Shown here one piece after another: positions 49,601-61,700 of a DNA stretch of 64,000 nt. A program made the position numbers and the translations under genes. How positions within the stretch are numbered: position 1 is the first letter of the stretch; each line of letters begins with the position of its first letter. This stretch comes from Rhizopus arrhizus (taxonomy: Eukaryota; Mucoromycota; Mucoromycetes; Mucorales; Rhizopodaceae): the NCBI GenBank assembly GCA_024220505.1, contig JAKZZE010000011.1, positions 1,612,001 to 1,676,000 on the forward strand, read 5' to 3'. Under the pieces are notes generated by a model that was given only the letters and a program-made list of their open reading frames with translations, did not search any database and was not told the origin of the DNA.

Positions 49601-50014
49601 GTTCTCTTACGCGCATGTCGCCCTGCTCTGGTGGTTGATCCCGTCCTATACGTTCCTGCAACCCGTGCAGAACGCTCTCTCTTGGTTCGTTGGCGTCTTG
49701 GCTGGCTGCCAGGTAAGCCTGAAGACTGTCCTTGTGGCCGTGATCGTCGCTCTCGCCGTCACTTTCTCGAGTGTGATTTGATCCCGTCCTTCCTTTGGTC
49801 TGATCTGCCTCGCTGTCCTCCTGGGTCTTATCCCATTGACTTTGCTCTTTCCTCGTTGCCTCTTGGCCGTTCAGCTAGCTGTCCTCCTTGGTGGTCATCA
49901 CTGCTCCTTATGCTCTGGCATATTCAACGTCTCTGCCGTCCTGATAGCTTCTATGCTATTGATTCTTCTCCTGGTGCCTCTTGGTATTCACGATCATCTC
50001 GCAACTCTGACTGA
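46631..50014 (+). CDS. LINE ORF2, unit E
   Basis: 1127 residues, uninterrupted, with the same domain order as unit A. It has a type 1 linker and type 1 reverse transcriptase end (NPLKCAVLNHPTSSSSSSGS, RLQDRCLRMMVGGHATSS). All endonuclease, FADD and CCHC residues are visible. Confidence 0.93.
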   Translation: MSEVQHLSISLWNANGLRTTTVHEVLSHCLSSTLLFITETWLLSPSLLPTDWMQYHVYGVPVPSANRGSMGVTALVSPSCPFPVSQLPSPNRYTLSLKVGPFRIHCLYVPPPLSNSEFINVLSSIPSLPNSFICGDFNARLGDLTGDALVSPRGAAMARWLADRSLTVLNGPLAHGIPTWVGFRDDREMSSIIDMFLTNASLMSPRLDIASDLSLGSDHRLLTLSFSFAQSSASESMSDTNDTTLHPRRLWNLSRLGEPDPCQLYQDTFRSSSAPLLSQLKRLVQHPPSSCPPIDDLNASLNNIIYRSLDSSVGDRPPRPSHWKKYWTQQLQDAADFRNRCYRRWRRAFGIDKVYWWHQHQQANTSFRQAVANAKRLSWQAFCKSLESDFTKAVSKVKQLNRRHQSSSSFSHPDGPSKAVEVMASHLASVFDGSLLPSTRPPPPPSSSSLGLPLGLHGSSPSGSFPSGSSGSPGPSNSLFAPLTIHMYIGQLPTRKAPGADHIKAEMLKPISTDLSHLLSWFFSLCCQWSYVPSLWRHAQVYPIFKKGDPSLPSNYRPISLTSVFRKLLELSLAPWLSSVSPPLDLAQGGFRPRRSALDQALCLHELMQSYYRRSHRFPVVAFLDIKSAYDTVDRRVIWDALSRSGAGSSPCLPLLVHLFDDVSVSVLVSNHSSAAFSPVTGVLQGSVLSPHLYSVYINTLPALLRQVAAPATHLVPSSGSADAGMVPVNSLLFADDVAVIGSAKSVKEMLQLCEEHSLSLGYRWNPLKCAVLNHPTSSSSSSGSTQLSLYGTSLPLVDKFVYLGMPFVKTGLSAASVLPLRSPGVLQLMGILNKIGVNRQGFSLLLCARIYATFVRPKFEYGLAISKFSAAQVKDIDRLQDRCLRMMVGGHATSSTLVIKHTTTLPSMHHRIDVLTTRFCLRARSLPGSCLLSLLSSTLPVSRIKIHLDKNPLFLALPSPPPSSDARLKTFFRQYRERQVITLVTSTTQVLLRACRPALVVDPVLYVPATRAERSLLVRWRLGWLPGKPEDCPCGRDRRSRRHFLECDLIPSFLWSDLPRCPPGSYPIDFALSSLPLGRSASCPPWWSSLLLMLWHIQRLCRPDSFYAIDSSPGASWYSRSSRNSD

Positions 50015-50298
50015 AACCCTTCTTTGTCTGTCTCCTGCTGATCCCCCACGGAAGTAAAGCCATCAAAGTTCCTTGCCGTTGGGTTGTGACAGTAGGTCAG
50101 CTAAGTTGTGGAAGTAGGCAGTCAATCTCATCTTTTTACTTTATCTTTTTTTTTTGGAGTTTTTCTGTTTCTCAGGCTCCTTTTTTTGTACTTATTCTTT
50201 TTCTTTGTACTGGAAGATGCAATAATGACTTTTTAGTCGCCTGCAATATATCTTCGTTATTTAATAAAAACAAAATCTTTAACCTGAGCTAAGCGACC

Positions 50299-52379
50299 TT
50301 CTACCTTCCACTCGCCCATCACCACCTCCATCTTCATCCTCTCTTGGTTTGCCTCTTGGTCTCCATGGTTCGTCTCCTTCTGGTACGTCTCCCTCTGGTT
50401 CCTCTGGTCCTCCTGGTTCAAGTAACTCACTATTCACTCCTTTAACAATACATATGTATATCGGCCAGCTCCCTACTCGTAAAGCTCCTGGTGCTGATCA
50501 CATCAAGGCCGAGATGCTCAAGCTGATCAGTACTGACCTCTCCCACTTGCTGTCTTGGTTCTTTTCCTTGTGCTGTCAATGGTCCTACGTTCCTTCCCTC
50601 TGGCGGCATGCTCAAGTCTATCCGATCTTCAAGAAAGGTGATCCTTCGCTGCCGTCTAATTATCGACCTATCTCACTGACCTCGGTGTTTAGAAAGCTCC
50701 TTGAGCTTAGTCTTGCTCCATGGCTCGCCTCGGTGTCGCCTCGACTTGATCTGGCTCAAGGTGGCTTTCGTCCTCGTCGCTCAGCTCTTGACCAAGCCCT
50801 ATGTCTTCATGAGCTGATGCAGTCCTACTATCGTCGATCTCATCGTTTTCCTGTGGTGGCATTCCTGGATATCAAGTCGGCCTACGATACCGTCGACCGG
50901 CGAGTTATCTGGGATGCTCTCTCTCGCTCTGGTGCTGGTTCTTCTCCTTGTCTACCTCTCTTGGTTCATCTTTTTGATGATGTCTCGGTGTCGGTCTTGG
51001 TGTCCAATCACTCGTCCGCTCCTTTTTCTCCTGTCACCGGTGTCTTGCAAGGTTCTGTTCTCAGTCCTCACTTGTACTCGGTGTACATCAATACATTACC
51101 TACTCTCCTTCGTCAAGTCGCTGCTCCTGTCACTCATTTGGTTCCTTCCTCTGGTTCTGCTGATGCTGGTATGGTCCCAGTGAACTCTCTCCTCTTTGCT
51201 GACGATGTCGCAGTCATTGGCTCGGCAAAGTCAGTCAAAGAGATGCTCAAGCTCTGTGAGGATCACTCGTTGTCTCTTGGCTATCGCTGGAATCCTCTGA
51301 AGTGCGCGGTGCTCAACCACCCCACTTCCTCTTCATCGTCGTCTGGTTCAACCCAACTAAAACTCTATGGTACTTCTCTGCCCTTGGTCGACAAGTTTGT
51401 ATATCTTGGTATGCCGTTTGTCAAGACTGGTCTCTCTGCTGCTTCGGTGCTTCCTCTTCGTTCTCCTGGTGTCCTTCAACTGATGGGTATTCTCAACAAG
51501 ATTGGCGTGAATCGTCAAGGTTTCTCTCTTCTCTTGTGTGCTCGTATCTATGCCACATTTGTCCGTCCAAAATTCGAATATGGTCTAGCCATTTCCAAGT
51601 TTTCTGCCGCCCAAGTCAAAGAAATCGATCGCTTACAAGACCGATGCCTTCGTATGATGGTTGGTGGCCATGCCACCTCCTCTATGTTGGTTATCAAACA
51701 TATGACAACCTTGCCATCTATGCGCCACCGCATAGATGTGCTTACAACTCGCTACTGTCTTCGTGCTCGCTCTCTCCCTGGTTCTTGCCTGCTGTCCCTG
51801 CTGTCGTCAACGCTGCCTGTCTCTCGAATCAAGGTCCATCTTGAAAAGAATCCGCTCTTCTTGGCTTTGCCTTCTCCTCCTCCGTCCTCCGATGCTCGGC
51901 TCAAGACCTTCTTTCGCCAGTATCGTGAGCGTCAAGTCACATCCATTGTCACCTCCACTACCCAGGTTCTCTTACGCGCATGTCGCCCTGCTCTGGTGGT
52001 TGATCCCATTCTCTACGTTCCTGCAACCCGTGCAGAACGCTCTCTCTTGGTTCGTTGGCGTCTTGGCTGGCTGCCAGGTAAGCCTGAAGATTGTCCTTGT
52101 GGACGTGATCGTCGCTCTCGCCGTCACTTCCTCGAGTGTGATTTGATCCCGTCGTTCCTTTGGTCCGATCTGCCTCGCTGTCCTCCTGGGTCCTACCCTA
52201 TAGACTTTGCTCTTTCCTCGTTGCCTCTTGGTCGCTCAGCTCGCTGTCCTCCTTGGTGGTCATCGCTGCTTCTTATGCTTTGGCATATTCAACGTCTCTG
52301 CCGTCCTGATAGCTTCTATGCTATTGACTCTTCTCCTGGTGCCTCTTGGTATTCAAGTTCTTCTCGCAACTCTGACTGA
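50299..52379 (+). pseudogene. LINE ORF2 fragment, unit F
   Basis: Open from the truncation point to the normal stop: the linker end (LGLPLGLHGSSPSGTSPSGS), the full reverse transcriptase with FADD, and the CPCG...HFLEC finger. The endonuclease and start codon are missing. Type 1 sequence throughout. In the RT start, KLISTDLS replaces KPISTDLS. Confidence 0.9.
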
Positions 52380-52647
52380 AACCCTTCTTTGTCTGTCTCC
52401 TGCTGATCCCCCACGGAAGTAAAGCCATCAAAGTTCCTTACCGTTGGGTTGTGACAGTAGGTCAGCTAAGTTGTGGAAGTAGGCAGCGAATCTCATCTTT
52501 CTTCTTTATCTTTTTTTGGAGTTTTTCTGTTTCTCAGGCTCCTTTTTTTGTATCTTATTCTTATTTTTTTGTACTTGAAGATGCAACAATGACTTTTTAG
52601 TCGCCTGCAATATATCTTCCTTATTAAATAAAAACAAAATCTTTAAC
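50299..52647 (+). mobile_element. LINE unit F, 5'-truncated
   Basis: A 2349-bp copy that starts inside the ORF2 linker (ttctaccttccactcgcc) directly after a target copy and runs to the normal 3' end. 5' truncation at a clean target junction is the mark of target-primed reverse transcription. Confidence 0.92.
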
Positions 52648-52849
52648 CTGAGCTAAGCGACCCCTTTTTTCGCTCTTCCGACCGTTACACAAGGTATAGT
52701 ACGCGTAATCAACTTTGAACCCAAATATCTCTGCGAATACGATACATCCATCCACCGTTTTAACACCAAAATAATCGTCGTATTTTTCTCTACAAACTAT
52801 ATTTTTTTCAACTCGATTGCTGTATTTTTCACCATTTTCGACATTTCCC

Positions 52850-53860
52850 ATGTCTCAACAATCTGGCTCCCCCATTTCGCTCATCTCGCAAGATGGAGTT
52901 GCAAATGTCAACATTACAAACACTTCTGACATGCAACAAGCTTTGCAATATTTATTGCACAACTTTGAAACACTCCAGCAACGTGTTTCAACACACGATG
53001 ACTTGTTTGCTGAACTGACTGCTTTACGCAGTGAAAACGCTACTCTGAAGGCGAAAATCGCCTCACTCGAATCTCAACTTTCCGCTGGCGCTGACGTCAA
53101 CAGTTCTTCCGCTTTTTCCTCTTTGGCTTCCGACCCGGCATCCATACGAGCGCCCCAAGATGCACCCCAAATGAACAAAGTAACCTATAGTGCTATTGCT
53201 GCCAAGGCTGCTGCTACTGCTACTGCTACTATCCCCTCTCGTCGCCCACCTAGCAAGAAGCGTAAGCTTGCTGCTAGTCGTACATTTATGCCAGTTGACC
53301 CTTCTGCTCCTCGTGGATTCGAGTACTTGTACTTGAATCGCAACCGCAAGCTGTCCCGTTCTGAAGTTCGCAGAAACCTCCGTTTGCTTGGTCTTGATCT
53401 TTCCCGTGTCTTGGACATCTGCTTCCCTGGCCCCAAGGTCATTGGTCTCTTGGTCCACGTTCAATACAAAGAAGAGGTGATCTCTCTTCTATCCACAGCC
53501 AAGGTTCCGTTGGTTGACGGTTTTGATCCATTGGATCCTGTCAACTTGGCGGATCCTGAGCTCCAGCATCTTTCGTCGGCTGACAAGGCTAATGAATGTG
53601 CTGAGCTCCAGTTCACTCGCTGCTCCCGTGCTCTCTCTCGTCTTGGTGCTGGCCGTGCTCACCTGGTGGGTCCCATAGGTAAGTACTTTTGTTCTAAGGG
53701 TTGGATCGATGAGGACTCTTTGAGTCAGATTCTGTCTTCCCTTCCCTCTCCTCTTTCTGCTTCTCGTGGTCGTGACCCAGGCGCTGCTTTCCGTGGTGAC
53801 ACGGTCATGTCAGATGCTTTGGTCTCTGATACCGCTAGTGCTGGATCACACTCATTATGA
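52850..53860 (+). CDS. LINE ORF1, unit G
   Basis: 336 residues from the ATG at 52850. Coiled coil of the unit C type (ITNTSDMQQALQYLL). The part after the basic signal (ASRTFMPVDPSAPRGFEYLY) is shared with unit H. The tail has LPSPLSASRGRD in place of LPPSSFASRGRD. Confidence 0.85.
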   Translation: MSQQSGSPISLISQDGVANVNITNTSDMQQALQYLLHNFETLQQRVSTHDDLFAELTALRSENATLKAKIASLESQLSAGADVNSSSAFSSLASDPASIRAPQDAPQMNKVTYSAIAAKAAATATATIPSRRPPSKKRKLAASRTFMPVDPSAPRGFEYLYLNRNRKLSRSEVRRNLRLLGLDLSRVLDICFPGPKVIGLLVHVQYKEEVISLLSTAKVPLVDGFDPLDPVNLADPELQHLSSADKANECAELQFTRCSRALSRLGAGRAHLVGPIGKYFCSKGWIDEDSLSQILSSLPSPLSASRGRDPGAAFRGDTVMSDALVSDTASAGSHSL

Positions 53861-56800
53861 GTGAGGTCCAACACCTTTCTATAAACCTTTGGAACGCGAA
53901 TGGTCTTCGGACCACGACCGTTCATGAGGTCTTGTCTCATTGTCTCTCCTCTACTCTCCTTTTTATTACCGAGACTTGGCTTCTTTCCCCTTCTCTTCTT
54001 CCTACTGACTGGATGCAGTATCATGTGTATGGTGTTCCTGTACCTTCGGCCAACCGTGGTTCGATGGGTGTTACTGCCCTGGTCTCTCCTTCTTGTCCCT
54101 TTCCTGTCTCTCAACTTCCTTCACCGAATCGGTATACCCTTTCGTTGAAGGTCGGACCCTTTCGCATTCATTGTTTGTATGTACCTCCTCCTCTTTCCAA
54201 CTCTGAATTTGTAAATGTACTCTCTTCCATTCCTTCCCTTCCCAATACTTTTATTTGCGGCGACTTTAATGCTCGTCTTGGTGACCTCACTGGTGATGCA
54301 TTGGTCTCTCCTCGTGGTGCTGCTATGGTTCGCTGGCTTGCTGATCGTTCCTTGACCGTTCTGAACGGCCCACTGGCTCATGGTATTCCTACCTGGGTCG
54401 GGTTTCGTGATGATCGAGAGATGAGTAGCATCATTGACATGTTTTTAACCAACGCGTCATTGATGTCTCCTCGCCTTGACATCGCGTCTGACTTGTCTCT
54501 TGGTTCTGACCATCGTCTACTAACGCTGTCTTTTTCTTTTGCTCAGTCAAGTGCCTCTGAGTCATTGACTGATACTACTGATGCTACTATTCATCCTCGT
54601 CGATTATGGAACTTGTCTCGCCTTGGTGAACCTGATCCATGTCAACTCTATCAAGATACCTTTTGTACGTCCTCTGCTCCATTGCTTTCTCAACTGAAGA
54701 GGTTGGTTCAACACCCTCCTTCTTCACGTCCGCCAATTGACGACCTCAACGCGTCGCTCAACAACATCATCTACAGCTCTCTTGACTCTTCTGTCGGTGA
54801 CCGACCTCCACGTCCATCGCATTGGAAAAAGTACTGGACGCAACAACTTCAAGATACTGCTGATTTCCGCAACAGATGTTACCGTAGATGGCGTCGTGCC
54901 TTTGGTATTGACAAAGTCTACTGGTGGCATCAACATCAACAAGCCAACGTCTCCTTTCGTCAAGCTGTGGCCAATGCCAAACGTCTCTCTTGGCAAGCAT
55001 TCTGTAAGTCTTTAGAAACTGACTTTACCAAAGCGATATCAAAAGTCAAGCAACTCAAACGACGACATCAGTCATCATCGTCATTTTCTCATCCTGATGG
55101 TCCATCTAAGGCAGTGGAGGTAATGGCTAGTCACTTGGCTTCGGTCTTTGATGGCAGTCTTCTACCTTCCACTCGTCCACCTTCTCCTCCATCTTCATCC
55201 TCTCTTGGTTTGCCTCTTGGTCTACATGGTTCGTCTCCTTCTGGTACGTCTCCCTCTGGTTCCTCTGGTTCCTCTGGTCCTCCTGGTTCAAGTCACTCAT
55301 TATTCGCTCCTTTAACAATCCATATGTATATCGGTCAGCTCCCTACTCGTAAAGCTCCTGGTGCTGATCACATCAAGGCCGAGATGCTCAAGCCGATCAG
55401 TACTGACCTCTCCCACTTGCTGTCTTGGTTCTTTTCCTTGTGCTGTCAATGGTCTTACGTTCCTTCTCTCTGGCGGCATGCTCAAGTCTATCCGATCTTC
55501 AAGAAAGGTGATCCTTCGCTGCCGTCCAACTATCGACCTATCTCACTGACCTCGGTGTTTAGAAAGCTCCTTGAGCTTAGTCTTGCTCCATGGCTCGCCT
55601 CGGTGTCGGCTCGACTTGATCTGGCTCAAGGTGGCTTTCGTCCTCGTCGCTCAGCTCTTGACCAAGCCCTATGTCTTCATGAGCTGATGCAGTCCTATTA
55701 TCGTCGTTCACATCGTTTTCCTGTGGTTGCATTCCTGGATATCAAGTCGGCCTACGATACCGTCGACCGGCGTGTTATCTGGGATGCTCTCTCTCGTTCT
55801 GGTGCTGGTTCGTCTCCTTGTCTGCCTCTCTTGGTCCATCTCTTTGATGATGTCTCGGTGTCTGTCCTGGTGTCAAACCATTCTTCTGCTGCTTTCTCTC
55901 CTGTCACCGGTGTCTTGCAAGGTTCTATTCTCAGTCCTCACTTGTACTCGGTGTACATCAATACTCTTCCTGCTTTACTTCGTCAAGTCGCTGCTCCTGC
56001 CACCCATTTGGTTCCCTCCTCTGGTCGCTCCGATGCTGGTATGGTCCCAGTCAACTCTCTCCTCTTTGCTGACGATGTCGCAGTCATTGGCTCGGCAAAG
56101 TCAGTCAAAGAGATGCTCAAGCTCTGTGAGGATCACTCGTTGTCTCTTGGATATCGCTGGAATCCTCTGAAGTGTGCGGTGCTCAACCACCCCACTTCCT
56201 CTTCATCGTCATCTGGTTCAACCCAACTTACACTCTATGGTACTTCTCTGCCTTTGGTCGAAAAGTTTGTATACCTTGGTATGCCTTTCGTCAAGACTGG
56301 TCTCTCTGCTGCTTCGGTGCTTCCTCTTCGTTCTCCTGGTGTTCTAAAGCTCATGTCGATCCTCAATTTTATAGGTGTCAATCGTCAAGGCTTTTCTCTT
56401 CTGTTGTGTGCTCGCATTTATGCTACTTTTGTCCGTCCCAAGTTCGAATATGGTCTCGCTATCTCAAAGTTTACTGCAATTCAAGCCAAAGAAATAGAAC
56501 GTCTTCAAGATCGCTGCCTTCGTATGATGGTAGGTGGTCATGCCACCTCCTCTACATTGGTCATCAAGCATATGACAACCTTGCCGTCTATGCACCACCG
56601 CATAGATGTACTTACAACTCGTTTCTGCCTTCGTGCCCGTTCTCTCCCTGGCTCTTGTCTGCTGTCTCTTCTATCGTCGACATTGCCAGTGTCTCGAGTC
56701 AAGATTCATCTTGAAAAGAATCCGCTCTTCTTGGCTTTGCCTTCTCCTCTTCCGTCCTCCGATGCTCGGCTCAAGACCTTCTTTCGCCAGTATCGTGAGC

Positions 56801-57248
56801 GTCAAGTCATCACTCTCGTCACCTCCACTACCCAGGTTCTCTTACGCGCATGTCCCCTGCTCTGGTGGTTGATCCCATCTTATACGTTCCTGCAACCCGT
56901 GCAGAACGCTCTCTCTTGGTTCGTTGGCGTCTTGGTTGGTTACCAGGTAAGCCTGAAGACTGTCCTTGTGGACGTGATCGTCGTTCCCGTCGCCACTTTC
57001 TTGAGTGCGATTTGATACCGTCTTTCCTCTGGTCTGATCTGCCTCGCTGTCCTCCTGGGTCTTATCCCATTGACTTTGCTCTTTCCTCGTTGCCTCTTGG
57101 CCGTTCAGCTCGCAGTCCTCCTTGGTGGTCTTCTCTTCTGTTAATGCTCTGGCATATTCAACGTCTCTGCCGTCCTGATGGCTTCTATGCTATTGACTCT
57201 TCTCCTGGTGCCTCTTGGTATTCTAGTGCTTCTCGTAACTCTGACTGA
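53857..57248 (+). pseudogene. LINE ORF2, unit G, frameshifted before the zinc finger
   Basis: Endonuclease and reverse transcriptase are open (53857 to about 56853). A base is missing in tgtcccctgc (56851-56860) compared with tgtcgccctgc in other units. The zinc-finger end continues in another frame to 57248; the actual frame runs to 57015 with unrelated residues. The protein would keep its enzymes but lose the CCHC finger. Confidence 0.9.
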
Positions 57249-57719
57249 AACCCTTCTTTGTCTGTCTCCTGCTGATCCCCCACGGAAGTAAAGCCATCAA
57301 AGTTCCTTACCGTTGGGTTGTGACAGTAGGTCAGCTAAGTTGTGGAAGTAGGCAGTCAATCTGATCTTTTGCTTTGTCTTTTTTTTGGAGTTTTTCTGTT
57401 TCTCAGGCTCCTTTTTTTGTACCTTATTCTTTTTTCTTTGTACTTGAAGATGCAATAATGACTTTTTAGTCGCCTGCAATATATCTTCGTTATTTAATAA
57501 AAACAAAATCTTTAACCTGAGCTAAGCGACCACCTTTCTTTCGCTCTTCCGACCGTTACACAAGGTATTTATTTTTGCTCATCTTTGAACTCGATTTTCA
57601 ACACCAATACGATACATTCATCCACCATTTTAACACCAAAAAACGCGCCTTATTTTTCTCTACAATATATATTTTTTTCAGTCCGAAAGCTCTTATTTTA
57701 AATATTTTAGACATCACCC

Positions 57720-58705
57720 ATGTCCCAACATTTCACCCCTGCTAATTTGCAGATGTCGCCAAATGCCGTTGCAAATGTCGACATGTCGAACCCAAATGAC
57801 ATTTCAAATGTTTTCAAATACCTTCTGAATACTGTTAACACGCTTCAAGAACGTGTTACGACTCACGACGACATTTTAAACGAATTGTCAACATTGCGTA
57901 ATGAAAATGCAACATTAAAGGCCGAGATTGCTAATCTCCATGCCCAATTGAAATCAGCTTCCGCCAAATTGTCAACTGCCACTGCTTCCAATGTTGCCTC
58001 CTCCTCTACCATAGTTGATAATCCTGCTAACCAAGCTTCCAATGTCTCTGTGCCTACCTACAGTGCTGTTGCTGCCCGTTCTGTTTCAAAACCGGTAACC
58101 AAAAAAGAAAACTTGCTGCTGGCCGTACTTTCATGCCTGTTGACCCCTCTGCTCCTCGTGGGTTCGAGTACTTGTACTTGAATCGTAAACGTAAACTCAC
58201 CCGTGCTGAAGTCAGACGCAATCTGCGTTTACTTGGTTTTGATCTCTCTCGTGTCTTGGACATCTGCTTCCCTGGCCCTAAGGTCATTGGCCTTTTGGTG
58301 CATGTTCTCTACAAAGAAGAGGTGATCTCTCTTCTCGCTGCTGCCAAGGTTCCGTTGGTTGACGGTTTTGATCCTCTGGATCCTATCAACTTGGCGGATC
58401 CTGAGCTCCAGCATCTTTCATCGGCTGACAAGGCTAATGAATGTGCTGAGCTTCAGTTCACTCGCTGCTCCCGTGCTCTCTCTCGTCTTGGTGCTGGCCG
58501 TGCTCATCTAGTGGGTCCCGTAGGTAAGTACTTTTGTTCCAAGGGTTGGCTTGATGACGACTCTTTGAGTCAGATTCTGTCTTCCCTTCCCCCTTCCTCT
58601 TTTGCTTCTCGTGGTCGAGATCCAGGCGCTGCTTTCCGTGGTGACACGGTCATGTCAGATGCTTTGGTCTCTGATTCCGCTAGTGCTGGATCACACTCAT
58701 TATGA
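57720..58705 (+). pseudogene. LINE ORF1, unit H, frameshifted in an A run
   Basis: ATG at 57720. The coiled-coil part (VFKYLLNTVNTLQERVTTHD) belongs to a third subtype. In ccaaaaaagaaaac (58099-58112) one A appears missing, so the basic signal reads KKENLLL and the frame stops at 58181. The RRM-like half (MPVDPSAPRGFEYLYLNRKR) follows in another frame to 58705. Slippage on the A run could in principle restore some product. Confidence 0.85.
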
Positions 58706-61700
58706 GTGAGGTCCAACACCTTTCTATAAGCCTTTGGAACGCGAATGGTCTTCGGACCACGACCGTTCATGAGGTCTTGTCTCATTGTCTCTCCTCTACT
58801 CTCCTTTTCATCACCGAGACTTGGCTTCTTTCCCCTTCTCTTCTTCCTACTGACTGGATGCAGTATCATGTGTATGGTGTGCCTGTACCTTCGGCCAACC
58901 GTGGTTCGATGGGTGTTACTGCTCTGGTCTCTCCTTCTTGTCCCTTTCCTGTCTCTCAACTTCCTTCACCGAATCGGTATACCCTTTCGTTGAAGGTTGG
59001 ACCCTTTCGCATTCATTGTTTGTATGTTCCTCCTCCTCTTTCCAACTCTGAATTCATTGATGTACTTTCCTCCATCCCTTCTCTTCCCAATTCTTTTATC
59101 TGTGGCGACTTTAATGCTCGTCTTGGTGACCTCACTGGTGATGCATTGGTCTCTCCTCGTGGTGCTGCTATGGCTCGCTGGCTTGCTGATCGCTCTTTGA
59201 CCGTTCTGAACGGCCCACTGGCTCATGGTATTCCTACCTGGGTCGGGTTTCGTGATGATCGAGAGATGAGTAGCATCATTGACATGTTTTTAACAAACGC
59301 GTCATTGATGTCTCCTCGCCTTGACATCGCGTCTGACTTGTCTCTTGGTTCTGACCATCGTCTACTTACGCTGTCATTTTCTTTTGCTCCGTCAAGTGCC
59401 TCTGAGTCATTATCTGATACACCTGATGCTACTATTCATCCTCGTCGACTATGGAACTTGTCTCGCCTTGGTGAACCTGATCCATGTCAACTCTATCAAG
59501 ATACCTTTCGTACGTCCTCTGCTCCATTGCTTTCTCAACTGAAAAGGTTGGTTCAACACCCTCCTTCTTCACGTCCGCCTATTGACGACCTCAACGCGTC
59601 GCTCAACAACATTATCTACCGCTCTCTTGACTCTTCTGTCGGTGATCGTCCTCCTCGTCCATCCCATTGGAAAAAGTACTGGACACAACAACTTCAAGAT
59701 GCTGCTGATTTCCGCAACAGATGTTACCGTAGATGGCGTCGTGCCTTTGGTATTGACAAAGTCTATTGGTGGCATCAACATCAACAAGCGAATACCTCCT
59801 TTCGTCAAGCTGTGGCTAATGCCAAACGTCTCTCTTGGCAAGCGTTCTGCAAGTCCCTTGAGTCTGACTTTACTAAAGCCATATCCAAAGTAAAGCAGCT
59901 CAAACATCGCCACCTCACATCATCCTCATTCTCTCATCCTGATGGTCCGGCTACGGCAGTGGAAATAATGGCTCGTCACTTGGCTTCTGTCTATGATGGT
60001 CACTTGCTTCCATCTGTCCGTCCGCCTGCTCCTCCTGATCCGTCTTCTCTTGGTTTGCCCTTTGGTCCTCCTGGTTCGTCTCCTTTGGTTGTCTCTTCTG
60101 GTGCTGCTGCTCAAATTCTTACATCTACTGCTCATTCCGCTCATTTCAACACTTCAATATTCTCGCCTGCAACATTGGCTTCACTTATCGGTCAACTGCC
60201 TACGCGCAAAGCTCCTGGTGCTGATCATATCAAGGCCGAGATGCTCAAGCCGATCAGTACTGACCTGTCGTTCATTCTTTCCTGGTTCTTCACTCTATGC
60301 TGGCAATGGTCCTATGTTCCTTCTCTCTGGCGACATGCTCAAGTATACCCTATCTTCAAGAAAGGTGATTCATCACTTCCCTCAAACTACCGTCCGATCT
60401 CACTCACATCAATATTCCGCAAGCTACTTGAGCTGTCGCTGTCTCCATGGTTGTCCTCTGTCTCTCCTCCTCTTGACCTTGCTCAAGGTGGTTTCCGTCC
60501 TCGTCGGTCTGCTCTGGATCAGGCTCTATGCCTACATGAACTGATACAATCGTACTACCGTCGCTCCCATCGGTTTCCTGTGGTGGCATTCCTGGATATC
60601 AAGTCGGCCTACGATACCGTCGACCGGCGAGTTATCTGGGATGCTCTCTCTCGCTCTGGTGCGTCAAGTCCGTTCCTGTCTCTCTTGGTCCATCTGTTTG
60701 ATGATGTCTCGGTGTCTGTCTTGGTGTCCAATCACTCGTCCGCTCCTTTCTCTCCTGTCACCGGTGTCTTGCAAGGTTCTGTTCTCAGTCCTCACTTGTA
60801 CTCGGTGTACATCAACACTCTACCCTCCTTACTTCGTCAAGTCGCTGCTCCTGCCACCCATTTGGTTCCCTCCTCTGGTCGCTCCGATGCTGGTATGGTC
60901 CCAGTGAACTCTCTCCTCTTTGCTGACGATGTCGCAGTCATTGGCTCGGCAAAGTCAGTCAAAGAGATGCTCAAGCTATGTGAACAACATTCGCTGTCTC
61001 TGGGTTATCGATGGAACCCTACAAAATGTGCGGTGCTCAACCACCCACCATCATCTTCTTCCTCGTCCGATCGCCTCCAGTTATATGATACTCCTCTGCC
61101 TTTGGTGGATGACTTCGTATATCTTGGAGTGCCCTTCGTCAAGTCTGGTCTCTCTGCTCCCTCTTTGGTTTCTCTCCGGTCTCCTGGTGTCATCAAGGTT
61201 ATGGCTATCCTGAACAAGATTGGTGTCAATCGTCAAGGTTTCTCTCTTTTGCTCTGCTCACGCATCTATGCCACCTTTGTTCGCCCGAAGTTTGAGTATG
61301 GCCTAGCCATATCTCGGCTGACGGCAACTGATCTCAAGTCTATTGAAAGCTTACAAGATCGCTGTCTCCGTCTCTTGGTTGGTGGCCATCGTACCTCTTC
61401 TACTACGATTATCAAGCACATTACAACACTGCCATCTATGCGCCACCGCATAGATGTGCTTATCACTCGCTACTGTCTACGTGTTCGTTCTCTTCCTGGT
61501 TCTTGCCTGCTGTCTCTACTTTCGTCAACGCTTCCAGTATCTCGCATCAAGGTTCATCTTCAAAAGAATCCGCTTTTCTTGGCTTTGCCTTCTCCTCCTC
61601 CGTCCTCCGATGCTCGGCTCAAGACCTTCTTCCGCCAGTATCGTGAGCGTCAAGTCATCTCTCTCGCCACCTCCACTACTCAGGTTCTCCTACGCGCATG

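Larger units (their letters stand above)
45442..50283 (+). mobile_element. LINE unit E (both ORFs open)
   Basis: A 4842-bp unit of the first 5' subtype with ORF1 and ORF2 intact, flanked by target copies at 45426 and 50284. It is a candidate active copy. Its 3' neighbour is the truncated unit F. Confidence 0.93.
52663..57516 (+). mobile_element. LINE unit G (ORF2 frameshifted near its end)
   Basis: A 4854-bp full-length unit of the first subtype. The 5' junction is ctgagctaagcgacc followed by ccttttttcgctc, lacking the A seen elsewhere. ORF1 is open; ORF2 lost one base at about 56854. Confidence 0.92.
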
